Below, piece after piece: positions 26,111 through 35,413 of a DNA stretch of 64,000 nt. The notes beneath the pieces are model-generated. The model made no database searches, was not told the DNA's origin, and was given only the letters and a program-made list of their open reading frames with translations. Within the stretch, counting starts at the first letter, position 1. Each line of letters starts with the position of its first letter. Location of the stretch: positions 2,631,406 to 2,695,405 of the forward strand of contig NZ_LR732817.1 of NCBI RefSeq assembly GCF_902506195.1, in the 5' to 3' direction. This stretch comes from Citricoccus sp. K5. Lineage in GTDB: Bacteria > Actinomycetota > Actinomycetes > Actinomycetales > Micrococcaceae. The translations under genes and the position numbers were made by a program.

Positions 26111-27055
26111 GTGAAGAACGTCCGCCGCACCTCCCCCACCCTCCGCACCGCCGTGATCGCCGCGACGGCGGCAGCCGCCATTCCCGTTCTCGCCGCCTGT
26201 GGCTCATCAGGGTCCGCCGACACCCTGACCTTCGCCGCCATCCCGGCCGAATCCTCCGCCTCGCTGGAGAGCGACTACTCCAACATCGCCCAACTGATCG
26301 AACAGGAGACCGGGATCAACGTCGAGTTCCAGAACGCCTCCGACTACGCGGCCGTCATCGAGGGCCAGCGCGCGGGCCAGATCGACATCGCCTCCTATGG
26401 CCCCTTCTCCTACGTGATCGCCAAGGATTCCGGCGTGAACCTCGACCCTGTCGCCGCCCCCACCAGTGACCAGGACCAGGCACCGGCCTACACCTCGCTG
26501 GCCTACGTGGCCGCGGACTCAGACATCCAGGATCTGGCGGACCTGCAGGGCAAGAAGGTCTGCTTCGTGGACGTCGCCTCCACCTCGGGGTATCTGGTGC
26601 CCATGAAGGGGCTGCTGGACGAGGGCATCGACCTCGACGCAGATCTCGAAGCCGTCCTGGCCGGCGGACACGACGCCTCCCTGCTGTCCTTGGACTCCGG
26701 TGCCTGCGACGCCGCCTTCGCCCACGACACCATGCTGAACACGCTGGTCACCTCCGGTCAGATCGAGGAGGGCGCCGTGCGCCCCGTGTGGGAGTCGGAG
26801 CCGATCATCGAGGATCCGATCGCCCTGAACCTGGACACGATCGAACCCGACGTGGCCGAGCAGATCACCACCGCCCTCCGCGAGAAGGGCAACAAGCCCG
26901 CACTGGTGGAGGCCGGCATCTGCACCTCGGAAGAGGAGTGCGAGCTGCCAGAGGAGATCGGGTACGGCTACCTGCCCGTCGATGATTCCGATTTCGAACC
27001 CATTCGCGAGATCTGCGCCGCCACCGACGCAGACGCCTGCCACAGCATCAACTGA
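26111..27055 (+). CDS. phnD: Phosphonate ABC transporter substrate-binding lipoprotein
   Basis: 314 residues. The signal peptide ends in lipobox VLAAC (Cys about 30), so the protein is a membrane-anchored lipoprotein. The PhnD fold follows: LTFAAIPAESSASLESDY, the domain-typical YAAVIEGQRAGQIDIASYGPFS, and GKKVCFVDVASTSGYLVP forming the ligand pocket. The GTG at 26111 is chosen because it begins a canonical n-region (KNVRR) after a GAAAGG box. It is followed 13 bp later by phnC. Confidence 0.92.
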   Translation: MKNVRRTSPTLRTAVIAATAAAAIPVLAACGSSGSADTLTFAAIPAESSASLESDYSNIAQLIEQETGINVEFQNASDYAAVIEGQRAGQIDIASYGPFSYVIAKDSGVNLDPVAAPTSDQDQAPAYTSLAYVAADSDIQDLADLQGKKVCFVDVASTSGYLVPMKGLLDEGIDLDADLEAVLAGGHDASLLSLDSGACDAAFAHDTMLNTLVTSGQIEEGAVRPVWESEPIIEDPIALNLDTIEPDVAEQITTALREKGNKPALVEAGICTSEEECELPEEIGYGYLPVDDSDFEPIREICAATDADACHSIN

Positions 27056-27068
27056 CAGGACCCAGACC

Positions 27069-27968
27069 ATGTCTGCCCAGAACACCACCCTGGACCGCCC
27101 CGCCCGCCATCTCGACTCGGCCCCGAGCACCGCCGTCCGCCTGCGGGACGTCACCAAGGACTTCGGCGGCGGAGTGCTCGGTCTCGACGGTGTCTCCCTC
27201 GAGTTCAACACCGGCGCCATCACCGCATTGCTGGGCCTGTCCGGTTCCGGCAAGTCCACCCTGCTCCGGCATCTCAATGGACTGCAGCGGCCTTCCGCCG
27301 GCACCGTCTCCGTCCTCGGCCAGGATGTGGCCTCCCTGCGCGGTGACTCCCTGCGGTCGCTCCGCCGGGAGGTCGGGGTGATCTTCCAGCACTTCAACCT
27401 CATCGGGCCCATGTCCGTGCTGGAGAACGTGTGCACCGGGCGTCTGGGGTCCCTGAAGGGCCCCCGGCTGTCCCTGATGATGTACCCCAAGGCGGTGCGT
27501 CAGGAGGCCCTGGACAAGCTGGATCGTGTGGGCCTGGCCGATCGCGCCTTCCAGCGTGCCGACACCTTGTCCGGCGGGCAGCAACAACGCGTGGCCATCG
27601 CCCGGGCACTGATGCAGCACCCCCGGATCCTCCTCGCCGACGAGCCGGTGGCCTCGCTGGATCCGGTTTCGGCCCGCGAGGTCATGTCCCTGCTCCAGGA
27701 GATCTCGGCCGAGAACCGCCTGACGGTCATCACCTCACTGCACCAGGTCCAGCTCGCCATCGATTTCGCCGAGCGCATCGTCGGGCTGCGCAGCGGCAGG
27801 GTCGTGCTGGATCAGTCCACCGACGGGTTGGACGCCGCCGAGGCCTCGAAGATCTACACCAGCGTGTCCGGCGTCGGGCCGAACGGCCTGGGCAGTTCAA
27901 GCAGTCCGGGCGGTCAGGACGGTCAGGACGACGGCGACCCCAGGCACGCGCACGGAGGCCACGCATGA
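27069..27968 (+). CDS. phnC: Phosphonate ABC transporter ATP-binding protein
   Basis: A 299-residue ABC ATPase: Walker A GLSGSGKST, Q-loop IFQHFNL, signature TLSGGQQQRVAIARAL, Walker B ILLADEPVASLDP and the switch histidine in ITSLHQV. The last 40 residues are a Gly/Asp/His-rich tail absent from typical PhnC. It starts 13 bp after phnD and overlaps phnE by 4 nt (ATGA). Confidence 0.93.
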   Translation: MSAQNTTLDRPARHLDSAPSTAVRLRDVTKDFGGGVLGLDGVSLEFNTGAITALLGLSGSGKSTLLRHLNGLQRPSAGTVSVLGQDVASLRGDSLRSLRREVGVIFQHFNLIGPMSVLENVCTGRLGSLKGPRLSLMMYPKAVRQEALDKLDRVGLADRAFQRADTLSGGQQQRVAIARALMQHPRILLADEPVASLDPVSAREVMSLLQEISAENRLTVITSLHQVQLAIDFAERIVGLRSGRVVLDQSTDGLDAAEASKIYTSVSGVGPNGLGSSSSPGGQDGQDDGDPRHAHGGHA

Positions 27969-29659
27969 ACACGGTGACCGCCCCGGCGCCTCCCGCAGAC
28001 CTTTCCCGCCGGCCCGCACCGAAGCCGAGGAACATTGCCCCCGCCGTGGTCCTGATAGCCCTGCTGGCAGCCGGGGTCTGGTCGGTGGACGCGGTGGGCA
28101 TCAACGTCCAGGCCATCGCCAGCTCCCTGGACAATGCCGTGGCCTTCACTCAACGGATGTTCCCGCTGGACTTTCCTCCGCTGCCGGAGACCGTGGGGAT
28201 GGTCCTGGAGACCCTCGCCATCGTGTTCCTGGCGACCTTTCTCTCCGTCGTCCTGTCCGTTCCGTTGGCCCTGGCCGCGGCCCGGGCCACTGCCATGGGA
28301 CGCCTCTCCCAGGGGGCCGCGCGCACGCTGATCGTCCTGGCCCGGGCCGTCCCGGACCTGGTGTTGGCGATCGTGTTCCTGCGCCTGTTCGGCCTGGGCG
28401 CCACCGCAGGAATCCTCGCCATGGGCATCCATTCGGTGGGCATGGTCGCCAAGTTGTACGCGGACGCCATCGAGGAGCTCGACGACGGCCCGCGGGAATC
28501 GATCGAAGCTGCCGGCGGGCATCGGCGCCAGCAGATCGCCGCAGCCATCCCGCAGGTGCTCCTGCCGCAGATGGTGGCCACGGCCTTGCACCGGTTCGAC
28601 ATCAACCTGCGAACCTCCGTGCTGCTCGGCTACGTCGGCGTGGGCGGCATCGGCCTCGCCATCGCGGATGCGCTGCGGACCCTGGACTACCAGCGCGGCA
28701 TGGCGCTGGCCTTGCTCGTGCTCGGCCTGTGCATCGCCATCGAACTGCTCTCCGGTGCCATCCGGGCCGCGATCATGAAACGATCCGGTGGCGCGGTGCG
28801 TGGGGGGACCTGGACTGACAAACTCTTCGCCGCCGGTGTCACCGGTGCTGACCGTGCGGCCGGCGCGGGTCCCACGGTGCGGCTGACTCCCCCGTGGACG
28901 GCCGCACGCGCCCAGCGGTTCCTCTCCAGTGCCCTCATCCTCGTTCTGTTGGCCGCCTCGCTCTGGCGAGTCGACAACTCACCGGAGGCCCTGTGGCAGG
29001 GACTGCTGTCCCTGCCCGAGACCCTCGGCCTGTTCCTGCCACCCTCCGCCGGTGGCACGTGGGACAGCGTGATGGAGCAGTTGCTGCTCACCGTCCAGAT
29101 CGCGTTGGCCTCCACTCTGATCGGTGCGGTGCTGGCCGTGCCGATCGGCATCCTGGCCGCCAACAACGTGGTCGCCAACCGGGCCGTCAGGACCTTCTTC
29201 CGCGTCCTGATCGTGGTGGTGAGGGGCATCCCGGAGCTGATCCTGGCCATCATCTTCGTGGTCATCTCCGGGCTGGGCGGAGTGGCTGGCACCCTGGCCC
29301 TGGCCGTGGGTGCGGTGGGTCTGCTCTCCAAGCTCGTGGCCGACTCCCTGGAGGAGACCGATACCGAGGTCCAGGACGCCATGCGCACCGCCGGCGCCTC
29401 GGAGGCGCAGGTCTTCTTCGCTGCGACGCTCCGGCAGGCCGCTCCCGCGTTCATCGCCCACACGATGTACCTGCTGGACTCCAATATCCGCGCCGCCACC
29501 CTCCTCGGTGTCGTCGGCGCCGGCGGCATCGGCTTCCTGCTCCTGAATGCCTCCCGCGTGAACCAGTTCGACGTGGTGACCCTGATCCTGATCCTCATGG
29601 TCGTCGTGGTCCTGGCGGTCGAGGCCCTGTCCATGTGGCTGCGCCGGGCCGTCCGCTGA
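27965..29659 (+). CDS. phnE: Phosphonate ABC transporter permease, PhnE1-PhnE2 fusion
   Basis: 564 residues containing two complete PhnE-type permease domains in tandem (about 25-275 and 310-560). Each has a binding-protein-dependent transport signature: EAAGGHRRQQIAAAIPQVLLP in the first and RTAGASEAQVFFAATLRQAAP in the second. Each ends in a LGYVGVGGIG or LGVVGAGGIG block. Elsewhere the two halves are usually separate proteins forming a heterodimer, so this is a natural fusion. Translationally coupled to phnC. Confidence 0.92.
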   Translation: MNTVTAPAPPADLSRRPAPKPRNIAPAVVLIALLAAGVWSVDAVGINVQAIASSLDNAVAFTQRMFPLDFPPLPETVGMVLETLAIVFLATFLSVVLSVPLALAAARATAMGRLSQGAARTLIVLARAVPDLVLAIVFLRLFGLGATAGILAMGIHSVGMVAKLYADAIEELDDGPRESIEAAGGHRRQQIAAAIPQVLLPQMVATALHRFDINLRTSVLLGYVGVGGIGLAIADALRTLDYQRGMALALLVLGLCIAIELLSGAIRAAIMKRSGGAVRGGTWTDKLFAAGVTGADRAAGAGPTVRLTPPWTAARAQRFLSSALILVLLAASLWRVDNSPEALWQGLLSLPETLGLFLPPSAGGTWDSVMEQLLLTVQIALASTLIGAVLAVPIGILAANNVVANRAVRTFFRVLIVVVRGIPELILAIIFVVISGLGGVAGTLALAVGAVGLLSKLVADSLEETDTEVQDAMRTAGASEAQVFFAATLRQAAPAFIAHTMYLLDSNIRAATLLGVVGAGGIGFLLLNASRVNQFDVVTLILILMVVVVLAVEALSMWLRRAVR

Positions 29660-29708
29660 TGCCCGCTGCAGGCACCCGATTCCACCCCCACCAGAAAGTG
29701 AGAACACC

Positions 29709-30392
29709 ATGATTGAACTCGCCATCTTCGATATGGCCGGCACCACCGTCAATGACCGAGACGAGGTCTATCGCGTCCTGCGCGCATCCACCGAGCGATT
29801 CGGTGCGCAGTTCTCGGATGAGGAATTCCAGCAGTGGATGGGCACCGAGAAACGCTGGGCCATCACGAACCTGTTGCAGATCGGCGGGGTGGAGGCCGAC
29901 GAGGCGCTCATCGAGGAGGCCTGGACCTGGTTCCGCACGGAACTGCGCCGGACCTACACCGAGCACCCCCCGGTGCCGCTGGCCGGCGTCGAACAGGCCT
30001 TGCGAGACCTCAAGGCGCGCGGCGTCAGGATCGGCCTGACCACCGGCTTCTCCCGCGAGATCACCGATCTGATCCTGGACGCGATCGGCTGGAGCGGGTC
30101 CGATCTCATCGATCTCTCCGTCGCCGGTGACGAGGTCCCGGCCGGCCGCCCCGAGCCGTTCCTGATCCAGGCCGTGATGGAACGCCTCGAGGTGTCCGAG
30201 GCAGCGGCCGTGATCAGCGCCGGCGACACCGCCGCGGACGTGGAATCAGCCCGACGCGCGGGCGTCACCTCCGTCGGCGTGCTCACCGGGCACCTGTCGC
30301 GCGCCGACTTCGAAGCGCTGGAAGCCGACCTCATCCTCGCCTCCGTGGCGGATCTGCCCGCGCATGTCGTGATGTCCGGAGCCTCCCGGTGA
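29709..30392 (+). CDS. Phosphonatase-like HAD hydrolase (TIGR03351 type)
   Basis: A 227-residue HAD superfamily enzyme. The nucleophile is D8 in FDMAGTTVND, the same D-x-A-G-T-T block as phosphonoacetaldehyde hydrolase PhnX. The cap domain keeps MGTEK with K48, at the place of the PhnX lysine that forms a Schiff base with the aldehyde (MGxxK). Motif II is LTTGF, and the motif IV acidic pair is in SAGDTAADV. I infer C-P bond cleavage of phosphonoacetaldehyde to acetaldehyde and phosphate. It follows phnE after about 50 bp and overlaps the next gene. Confidence 0.85.
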   Translation: MIELAIFDMAGTTVNDRDEVYRVLRASTERFGAQFSDEEFQQWMGTEKRWAITNLLQIGGVEADEALIEEAWTWFRTELRRTYTEHPPVPLAGVEQALRDLKARGVRIGLTTGFSREITDLILDAIGWSGSDLIDLSVAGDEVPAGRPEPFLIQAVMERLEVSEAAAVISAGDTAADVESARRAGVTSVGVLTGHLSRADFEALEADLILASVADLPAHVVMSGASR

Positions 30393-31438
30393 GGGAGACG
30401 GCCACGGCCGTCCTCTGGCGCGGCGGCGCGGAATTCCAGTCCGTCCAGGTGCCCCTGCCCCAACCTGGACCCGGCGAGACCCTGGTGCGGCTCACGGCTG
30501 CCACCGTCTGCGGCTCGGACCGGCACACCGTCAGCGGACGCCGCTCCTCGGCCTGCCCCTCCGTGCTGGGGCACGAGGGCGTGGGAGTGGTCCTGTCCAC
30601 TCGAGGCGGTCACACCGTTCAGGGCCTACCCCTCCATGAGGGTGACCGTGTGGTCTTCGGCGTCACGAGTTCCTGCGGGCAGTGCGCCCCGTGCCTCCGT
30701 GGCCTCACGGCCAAGTGCACCACCGTGCAGAAGGCCGGTCATGAGCCGTTCGAGGGCGAGTGGCCCTTGTCCGGGACCTATTCCAGCCACATCCTCCTGC
30801 GCAGCGGCCAGGCCGTGGCCCAGGCACCCGCGGTCCTCCAGGACGGAGTGGCTGCGACCGCGGGGTGCGCGGTAGCCACCGTGATGGCCGTCCTCGAGCG
30901 TGCTGGTGAGTTGCGCGGCCGCCGGGTCCTGGTCAACGGAGTCGGCATGCTGGGTCTGGTGGCTGTCGCAGCGGCCCTCGACCGCGGTGCCTCCGAGGTC
31001 ATGGCCGTGGACCCGAACGCGGACCGCCGCCGGCTGGCCGAGGGACTCGGTGCCGCGACCCGGCCTCCCGGGCGCGGGTCTGAGCCCGGGAGTCGAGGCA
31101 CCGTGGACGTGTCCCTCGAGCTCTCGGGGGCGCGTGCCGGCATCCAGACCTGCATCGAGGCCTTGGGCATCGGCGGCACCGCCGTACTCGCCGGAAGTGT
31201 TGCCCCCGTGGACGCCGTCGAGGTGGATCCTGAATGGATGGTGCGTGGGTGGCGCACCATCACCGGAGTCCACAACTACGAGCCACGGCACCTGCAGGAG
31301 GCGGTCGACTTTCTGGGAACGGCGGGGCGAGCGCTGCCGTGGGATCACATCCTGGACGGGCCCATTGCCGCAGACCAGCTGGCCGCGGAGTTCCGCAGGA
31401 CTGACGTGCAGCGGCTGCGCACCGTGGTAGCCCTATAG
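30389..31438 (+). CDS. Zinc-dependent alcohol dehydrogenase of phosphonate clusters (TIGR03366 type)
   Basis: A 349-residue medium-chain dehydrogenase with catalytic VCGSDRHTVSG and GHEGVG, structural zinc cysteines CGQCAPCLRGLTAKC and Rossmann motif VNGVGMLGLVAV. Members of this clade co-occur with phosphonate transport genes; the reaction is not established, but an aldehyde or hydroxy-phosphonate intermediate is plausible. The GTG start overlaps the preceding stop (GTGA). Its 3' end overlaps the convergent mscS gene by 6 nt, closing the cluster. Confidence 0.85.
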   Translation: MRETATAVLWRGGAEFQSVQVPLPQPGPGETLVRLTAATVCGSDRHTVSGRRSSACPSVLGHEGVGVVLSTRGGHTVQGLPLHEGDRVVFGVTSSCGQCAPCLRGLTAKCTTVQKAGHEPFEGEWPLSGTYSSHILLRSGQAVAQAPAVLQDGVAATAGCAVATVMAVLERAGELRGRRVLVNGVGMLGLVAVAAALDRGASEVMAVDPNADRRRLAEGLGAATRPPGRGSEPGSRGTVDVSLELSGARAGIQTCIEALGIGGTAVLAGSVAPVDAVEVDPEWMVRGWRTITGVHNYEPRHLQEAVDFLGTAGRALPWDHILDGPIAADQLAAEFRRTDVQRLRTVVAL

Positions 31439-33064
31439 CCGCGGAGTCTCATGGTCACGTTCCACAGCCTCGGCGTCAGTCGTCTCGGGATCCACGCCCT
31501 CGGAGTCAGCGGCCTCGGCGGCCTTCTCCTTCCGTTCGGCGAAGGCCGCCTCGCCCGGGCCGGCGAACTCGCGGTTGCGTTCCACCGCGGTGATGGATCC
31601 GGTGAACACCGTGGAGTCGTCGCTGGACCGGGTCAGGGGCGTGGAGCCCGTGACGGCTGCGGTGGTCCCGGTGGTCGGCTGTTGACCCGTGACGGGATTG
31701 ACCTGCGGTAGGGGGCTGGTGGGGGTCCGCGGTGGAAGCGCGGCAGCACCGGACGCCACGCCACCGGACGCGCCGCCGTCGTGATCCTGTCCCGCCGGCA
31801 CCCCCGTGCCGGGCGCGGCTGCACCGGGGCTGACTGCGCCGGTCTCGGCGCCGAGGGGCGCCAGGGAAGGCGCCTGCACCGGCGTCTCGGCGAAGCGCTG
31901 CGCGTAGATCGCCTCGGGGTGCTCGCTGCGCAGGAAGTTGACGAGGTCCTCCCGCACGAGGCAACGCAGGTCCCACAGATCACCGGCGTTGCGGGCGGAG
32001 ACCGCCACCCAGAGCTTCACCGTGCCTCCCAATGCCTCACTCACCTGGATGGTGCTGTCCTTGCCGTCCCAGAGCTCGGTGGAGGCGAGCAAGGCCTTGA
32101 GGCGTTCGCGGGTGGCGTCTACCGGAACCCGCCAGTCCACGTCGATCTCCACGGTCCCGGACAAGGCAGACCCGGTGCGGGTCCAGTTCTCGAACGGGGT
32201 GGTGGTGAAGTGGCTGGAGGGGTAGATCACGCGGCGCCCGTCCCAGATCTTGACCACCACGTAGGAGAGGGTGATGTCCTCGATGGTGCCGTAGACCCCG
32301 TCCGCGGTGACCACGTCTCCCACGCGGATCGCATCGGTGAATGCCAGCTGGATGCCGGCGAACACGTTGGTCAGGGTGGACTGCACGGCGAGGCCGGCCA
32401 CCACGGAGATCACGCCGGCCGAGGCCAGCAGGCCGGCGCCCACCGCGCGGACCTGGGGAATGGTCAGCAGGACGATGGACACGGCGATGACGATGACGGC
32501 GGCCTGGATCACGCGCCGCAGCAGCACGGTCTGGGTGCGGATCTTGCGGTCACGGCGGTCGTCCACCCCTTCAGAGGCGTACTTGCCGAGCAACCGCTCT
32601 TCGACGACCCGCACGACGCGCAGCGCCAACCAGGCGAGGGAGCCGATGATGCCGGCCATCAGCAGGAAGCTCACGCCGTTGAACCAGGCATAGGCGGAGG
32701 CGGTCAGTCCGAGGGCGATCCGCACCGCCAGCAGCACCGCCGCGACCGCCACCGGTACCCGGCACCGGGCGACCTGGTTGCGCAGCTGTGGCTTGCGGCG
32801 CAGCAGGGCGTTGACCAGCAGCCAGGCGACCACCAGCACGGCCAGCGCGAACGCCACGGAGATCGCCACCGTGGAGAGCATCCCCCAGAACGGTCCGAGC
32901 GAGTCGACGGCGCCTTCGGCCCCCTCGCGGACGCTGTCCTGCATGTTCTCCGGGGACCCGCTCGGTTCCGCCGTCGGCTCGGAGTCCAGTCCCGCCCCGG
33001 ACGCGAGGACGGTGGTGGTGGGCGGAGCGGTGAACAGATCGGTGAAGAAGGACAAACTCGGCAT
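31433..33064 (-). CDS. MscS family mechanosensitive channel
   Basis: A 543-residue membrane protein: an N-terminal extracytoplasmic stretch, helices at about 60-90, 98-122, 128-150 and 182-205, then the pore helix region ASAGVISVVAGLAVQSTLTNVFAG and the beta domain starting DAIRVGDVVTADGVYGTIEDI. The MscS alpha/beta domain runs to about 400. The C-terminal 140 residues are a low-complexity Gly/Pro/Thr then Glu-rich cytoplasmic tail. It acts in hypo-osmotic release. ATG 33064 has a CAGACT element 6 nt upstream and no ribosome binding site. Confidence 0.9.
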   Translation of the reverse strand: MPSLSFFTDLFTAPPTTTVLASGAGLDSEPTAEPSGSPENMQDSVREGAEGAVDSLGPFWGMLSTVAISVAFALAVLVVAWLLVNALLRRKPQLRNQVARCRVPVAVAAVLLAVRIALGLTASAYAWFNGVSFLLMAGIIGSLAWLALRVVRVVEERLLGKYASEGVDDRRDRKIRTQTVLLRRVIQAAVIVIAVSIVLLTIPQVRAVGAGLLASAGVISVVAGLAVQSTLTNVFAGIQLAFTDAIRVGDVVTADGVYGTIEDITLSYVVVKIWDGRRVIYPSSHFTTTPFENWTRTGSALSGTVEIDVDWRVPVDATRERLKALLASTELWDGKDSTIQVSEALGGTVKLWVAVSARNAGDLWDLRCLVREDLVNFLRSEHPEAIYAQRFAETPVQAPSLAPLGAETGAVSPGAAAPGTGVPAGQDHDGGASGGVASGAAALPPRTPTSPLPQVNPVTGQQPTTGTTAAVTGSTPLTRSSDDSTVFTGSITAVERNREFAGPGEAAFAERKEKAAEAADSEGVDPETTDAEAVERDHETPRL

Positions 33065-33167
33065 GGCCCCAGTCTGTCATCTGGTTCTCGGACGTTCCTG
33101 AACGGGGGGAGAATGGACGCTGGACCACCGGAACCAGCCGATCCCTCGGAATCACAGGAGCCATCCC

Positions 33168-34475
33168 ATGCTTGCCACCACGGACCTGCGCGGCCGCACC
33201 TACGATCCCGCCACGGTGCTCCCACGCGCCGAGGTCGATGTGGCCGCCGCCGTGCCAAAGGTGATGCCGATCCTGGACCGGGTGCGTACCGAGGGGGCTC
33301 GCGCCGTGCTGGATCTCGGCGAGCAGTTCGATGGGATCCGGCCGCCGTCTTTGGCCGTGCCGGCCGAGAAGCTCGCCGAGGCGCTCGAGTCGCTGGACCC
33401 GGAGGTCCGCTCCGCCCTCGAGGAGGCCATCGACCGCGCCCGCAAGGTGCACGCCGCCCAGGTCCCCGCGGGGTCGGAGGTGGAGCTCGGGGAGGGGGCC
33501 GTCGTCGAGAACCGCTGGGTCCCGGTGAACCGCGTGGGCCTCTACGTTCCGGGCGGCCGTGCCGTCTACCCCTCCTCCGTGGTGATGAACGTGGTCCCGG
33601 CCCAGGCCGCCGGCGTCACCTCGCTCGCGGTCGCCTCCCCGCCGCAGAAGGACTTCGGCGGCCTGCCGCACCCCGTCATCCTCGCGGCCTGCGCCCTGCT
33701 CGGCGTGGACGAGGTCTACGCCGCGGGCGGCGCCCAGGCGGTGGCCATGTTCGCCTACGGGGTGGCGGACGACGACGGCGCCCGAGTGTGTGCCCCCGTG
33801 GACATGGTCACGGGGCCGGGCAACATCTACGTGGCAGCCGCCAAGCGCGCCCTGCTCGGCACCATCGGCATCGATGCGGAGGCCGGACCGACCGAGATCG
33901 CCGTACTGGCCGACGGCACCGCCGACGCCCGGTGGGTGGCCGCCGACCTCATCAGCCAGGCCGAGCACGATCCCATGGCCGGCTCCGTGCTCATCACCAC
34001 CTCGCCCGAGCTGGCCCGGGATGTGGCGGCCGAGATTGAGAGTCAGGTGCCGGGAAGTCTCCACGAGGAGCAGATCCGCCAGGCCCTGGGCGGCCCGCAG
34101 TCGGGGATCCTGCTCGTGGGGACCCTGGACGAGGCGCTGGCCGTGGCCGACGCCTACGCGGCCGAGCACCTCGAGGTCCACACCGTGAACCCCCTGCAGA
34201 CGGCCCGCCGGGTGTCCAACGCCGGCGCCGTGTTCGTGGGCCCGCATTCGCCCGTGCCGCTGGGGGACTATTCCGCCGGATCCAACCACGTGCTGCCCAC
34301 CGGTGGCTCCGCCCGCTACTCCTCCGGGCTGAACACGGTGAGCTTCCTGCGCCTGCAGCAGCTCATCCGCTACACGGAGACGGGGCTGAAGGAACTGGAC
34401 ACCAAGATCTCCTCCCTGTCCACGGCGGAGGGGTTGCCGGCCCACGGCGAGGCTGTCTCCCTGCGATTCCGCTGA
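33168..34475 (+). CDS. hisD: Histidinol dehydrogenase
   Basis: A 435-residue zinc enzyme that oxidises L-histidinol to L-histidine in two NAD-dependent steps. Signatures: [29 protein letters not shown], zinc-ligand [11 protein letters not shown], and [15 protein letters not shown] near the C-terminus. The start has CAGGAG 7 nt upstream. No other his gene follows; the downstream gap holds a hairpin and a SAM riboswitch, so hisD appears to be alone here. Confidence 0.95.
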   Translation: MLATTDLRGRTYDPATVLPRAEVDVAAAVPKVMPILDRVRTEGARAVLDLGEQFDGIRPPSLAVPAEKLAEALESLDPEVRSALEEAIDRARKVHAAQVPAGSEVELGEGAVVENRWVPVNRVGLYVPGGRAVYPSSVVMNVVPAQAAGVTSLAVASPPQKDFGGLPHPVILAACALLGVDEVYAAGGAQAVAMFAYGVADDDGARVCAPVDMVTGPGNIYVAAAKRALLGTIGIDAEAGPTEIAVLADGTADARWVAADLISQAEHDPMAGSVLITTSPELARDVAAEIESQVPGSLHEEQIRQALGGPQSGILLVGTLDEALAVADAYAAEHLEVHTVNPLQTARRVSNAGAVFVGPHSPVPLGDYSAGSNHVLPTGGSARYSSGLNTVSFLRLQQLIRYTETGLKELDTKISSLSTAEGLPAHGEAVSLRFR

Positions 34476-34500
34476 CCCGCTGCCTGATCCTCAGCGGCTG

Positions 34501-34529
34501 CTTCGCCCCATTGGCATGCCGGGGCGAAG
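34501..34529 (+). terminator. Hairpin after hisD
   Basis: CTTCGCCCC (34501-34509) pairs with GGGGCGAAG (34521-34529) around an 11-nt loop, 25 bp past the hisD stop. It separates hisD from the riboswitch-controlled gene. Confidence 0.6.
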
Positions 34530-34591
34530 GTCACGGGGGTTCACAGTCCGAGAAACCCTTTGACCGCTCCGGAAGTCCGTCGTTAGTGTGG

Positions 34592-34712
34592 ACCCAGAAT
34601 CATGAGTTCCCGCTGTTACAGCCCTGGCTTGCGGGACGGCAACCCTCTTCACGCAGTAGTGGGGTGCTCCAGGTGAGGATTCGGCCTACCGGATGCCCCG
34701 GCAGGCAAGTAC
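34592..34712 (+). promoter_or_regulatory. SAM riboswitch (SAM-I/IV family, actinobacterial variant)
   Basis: P1 is GAATC (34597-34601) with GATTC (34678-34682). The SAM-binding core has TCATGAG (34600-34606), GGCAACCCTC (34638-34647) and GGGGTGCTCCAGGTGA (34661-34676), the standard SAM-I/SAM-IV blocks. A GC-rich helix follows (GCCTACCGGATGCCCCGGCAGGC), as in the SAM-IV and SAM-I-IV-variant classes. It lies 80 nt upstream of the flavin reductase ATG and should lower its expression when SAM is abundant. Confidence 0.85.
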
Positions 34713-34790
34713 CGCGTTTCTGCTGGTGCCGATCGGGACGTTCCCGTGGCGTGCCGCCGTGCAGATTCGCCTTCGGACGGAGGACCCACC

Positions 34791-35348
34791 ATGACCGCCC
34801 TGGCTACCCACGACCTGCAGCAGGCCCCCGGCCTCGACACTGACCTCAACCGAGATCTGTCCACGCCGACTCTTCGCTCGGCCTTCTCCCACTTCCCCTC
34901 CGGCGTGGCGGCGCTCGCCGGTGTCGCCAACGGTTCGAAGGAGGGACTCGTGGCCTCGTCCTTCACCGTCGGGGTCTCCCTCGAGCCGGCGCTGGTCTCC
35001 TTCGCCGTACAGAACACCTCCCGCACCTGGCCCCGGCTGAAGCAGGCCGAGCGGATCGGGATCTCCATCCTCGGCGAGGACCACACCGACGTCTGCCGTC
35101 AGCTCGCGTCCAAGGAGGGGGACCGATTCGCCGGCCTGGACATCCGGTCCACGGACGAGGGCGCGATCTTCCTGGACGGCGCCGCCCTGTGGCTGGACAC
35201 CACCGTCTACTCCGAGCTGCCCGCCGGTGACCACACCATGGTCCTGCTCGAGGTGCACGGCGTGCACGATCACTCCGCAGAGCACGAGCCGATCGTGTTC
35301 CACCGCTCGGCCTTCCGCAATCTGCGCACCGCCGAGGGAAACCAGTAG
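34791..35348 (+). CDS. Flavin reductase family protein under SAM riboswitch control
   Basis: A 185-residue split-barrel flavin reductase-like protein: LRSAFSHFPSGVAALAGV, VASSFTVGVSLEPALVSFAVQNTSRTWP and GDHTMVLLEVHGVHDH are family blocks. The ATG at 34791 has GGACGGAGG upstream; in-frame ATG 34746 is further away and unsupported. SAM control links it to sulfur assimilation, so it may supply FMNH2 to a sulfonate or thioether monooxygenase encoded elsewhere, although none is in the window. Confidence 0.88.
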   Translation: MTALATHDLQQAPGLDTDLNRDLSTPTLRSAFSHFPSGVAALAGVANGSKEGLVASSFTVGVSLEPALVSFAVQNTSRTWPRLKQAERIGISILGEDHTDVCRQLASKEGDRFAGLDIRSTDEGAIFLDGAALWLDTTVYSELPAGDHTMVLLEVHGVHDHSAEHEPIVFHRSAFRNLRTAEGNQ

Positions 35349-35413
35349 CCTCACGTCCTTCCTCCCAGCGCCCCTCGGGGGCAGGCGTCCGGTCCGGAGG
35401 TAGGATGTCCGGC

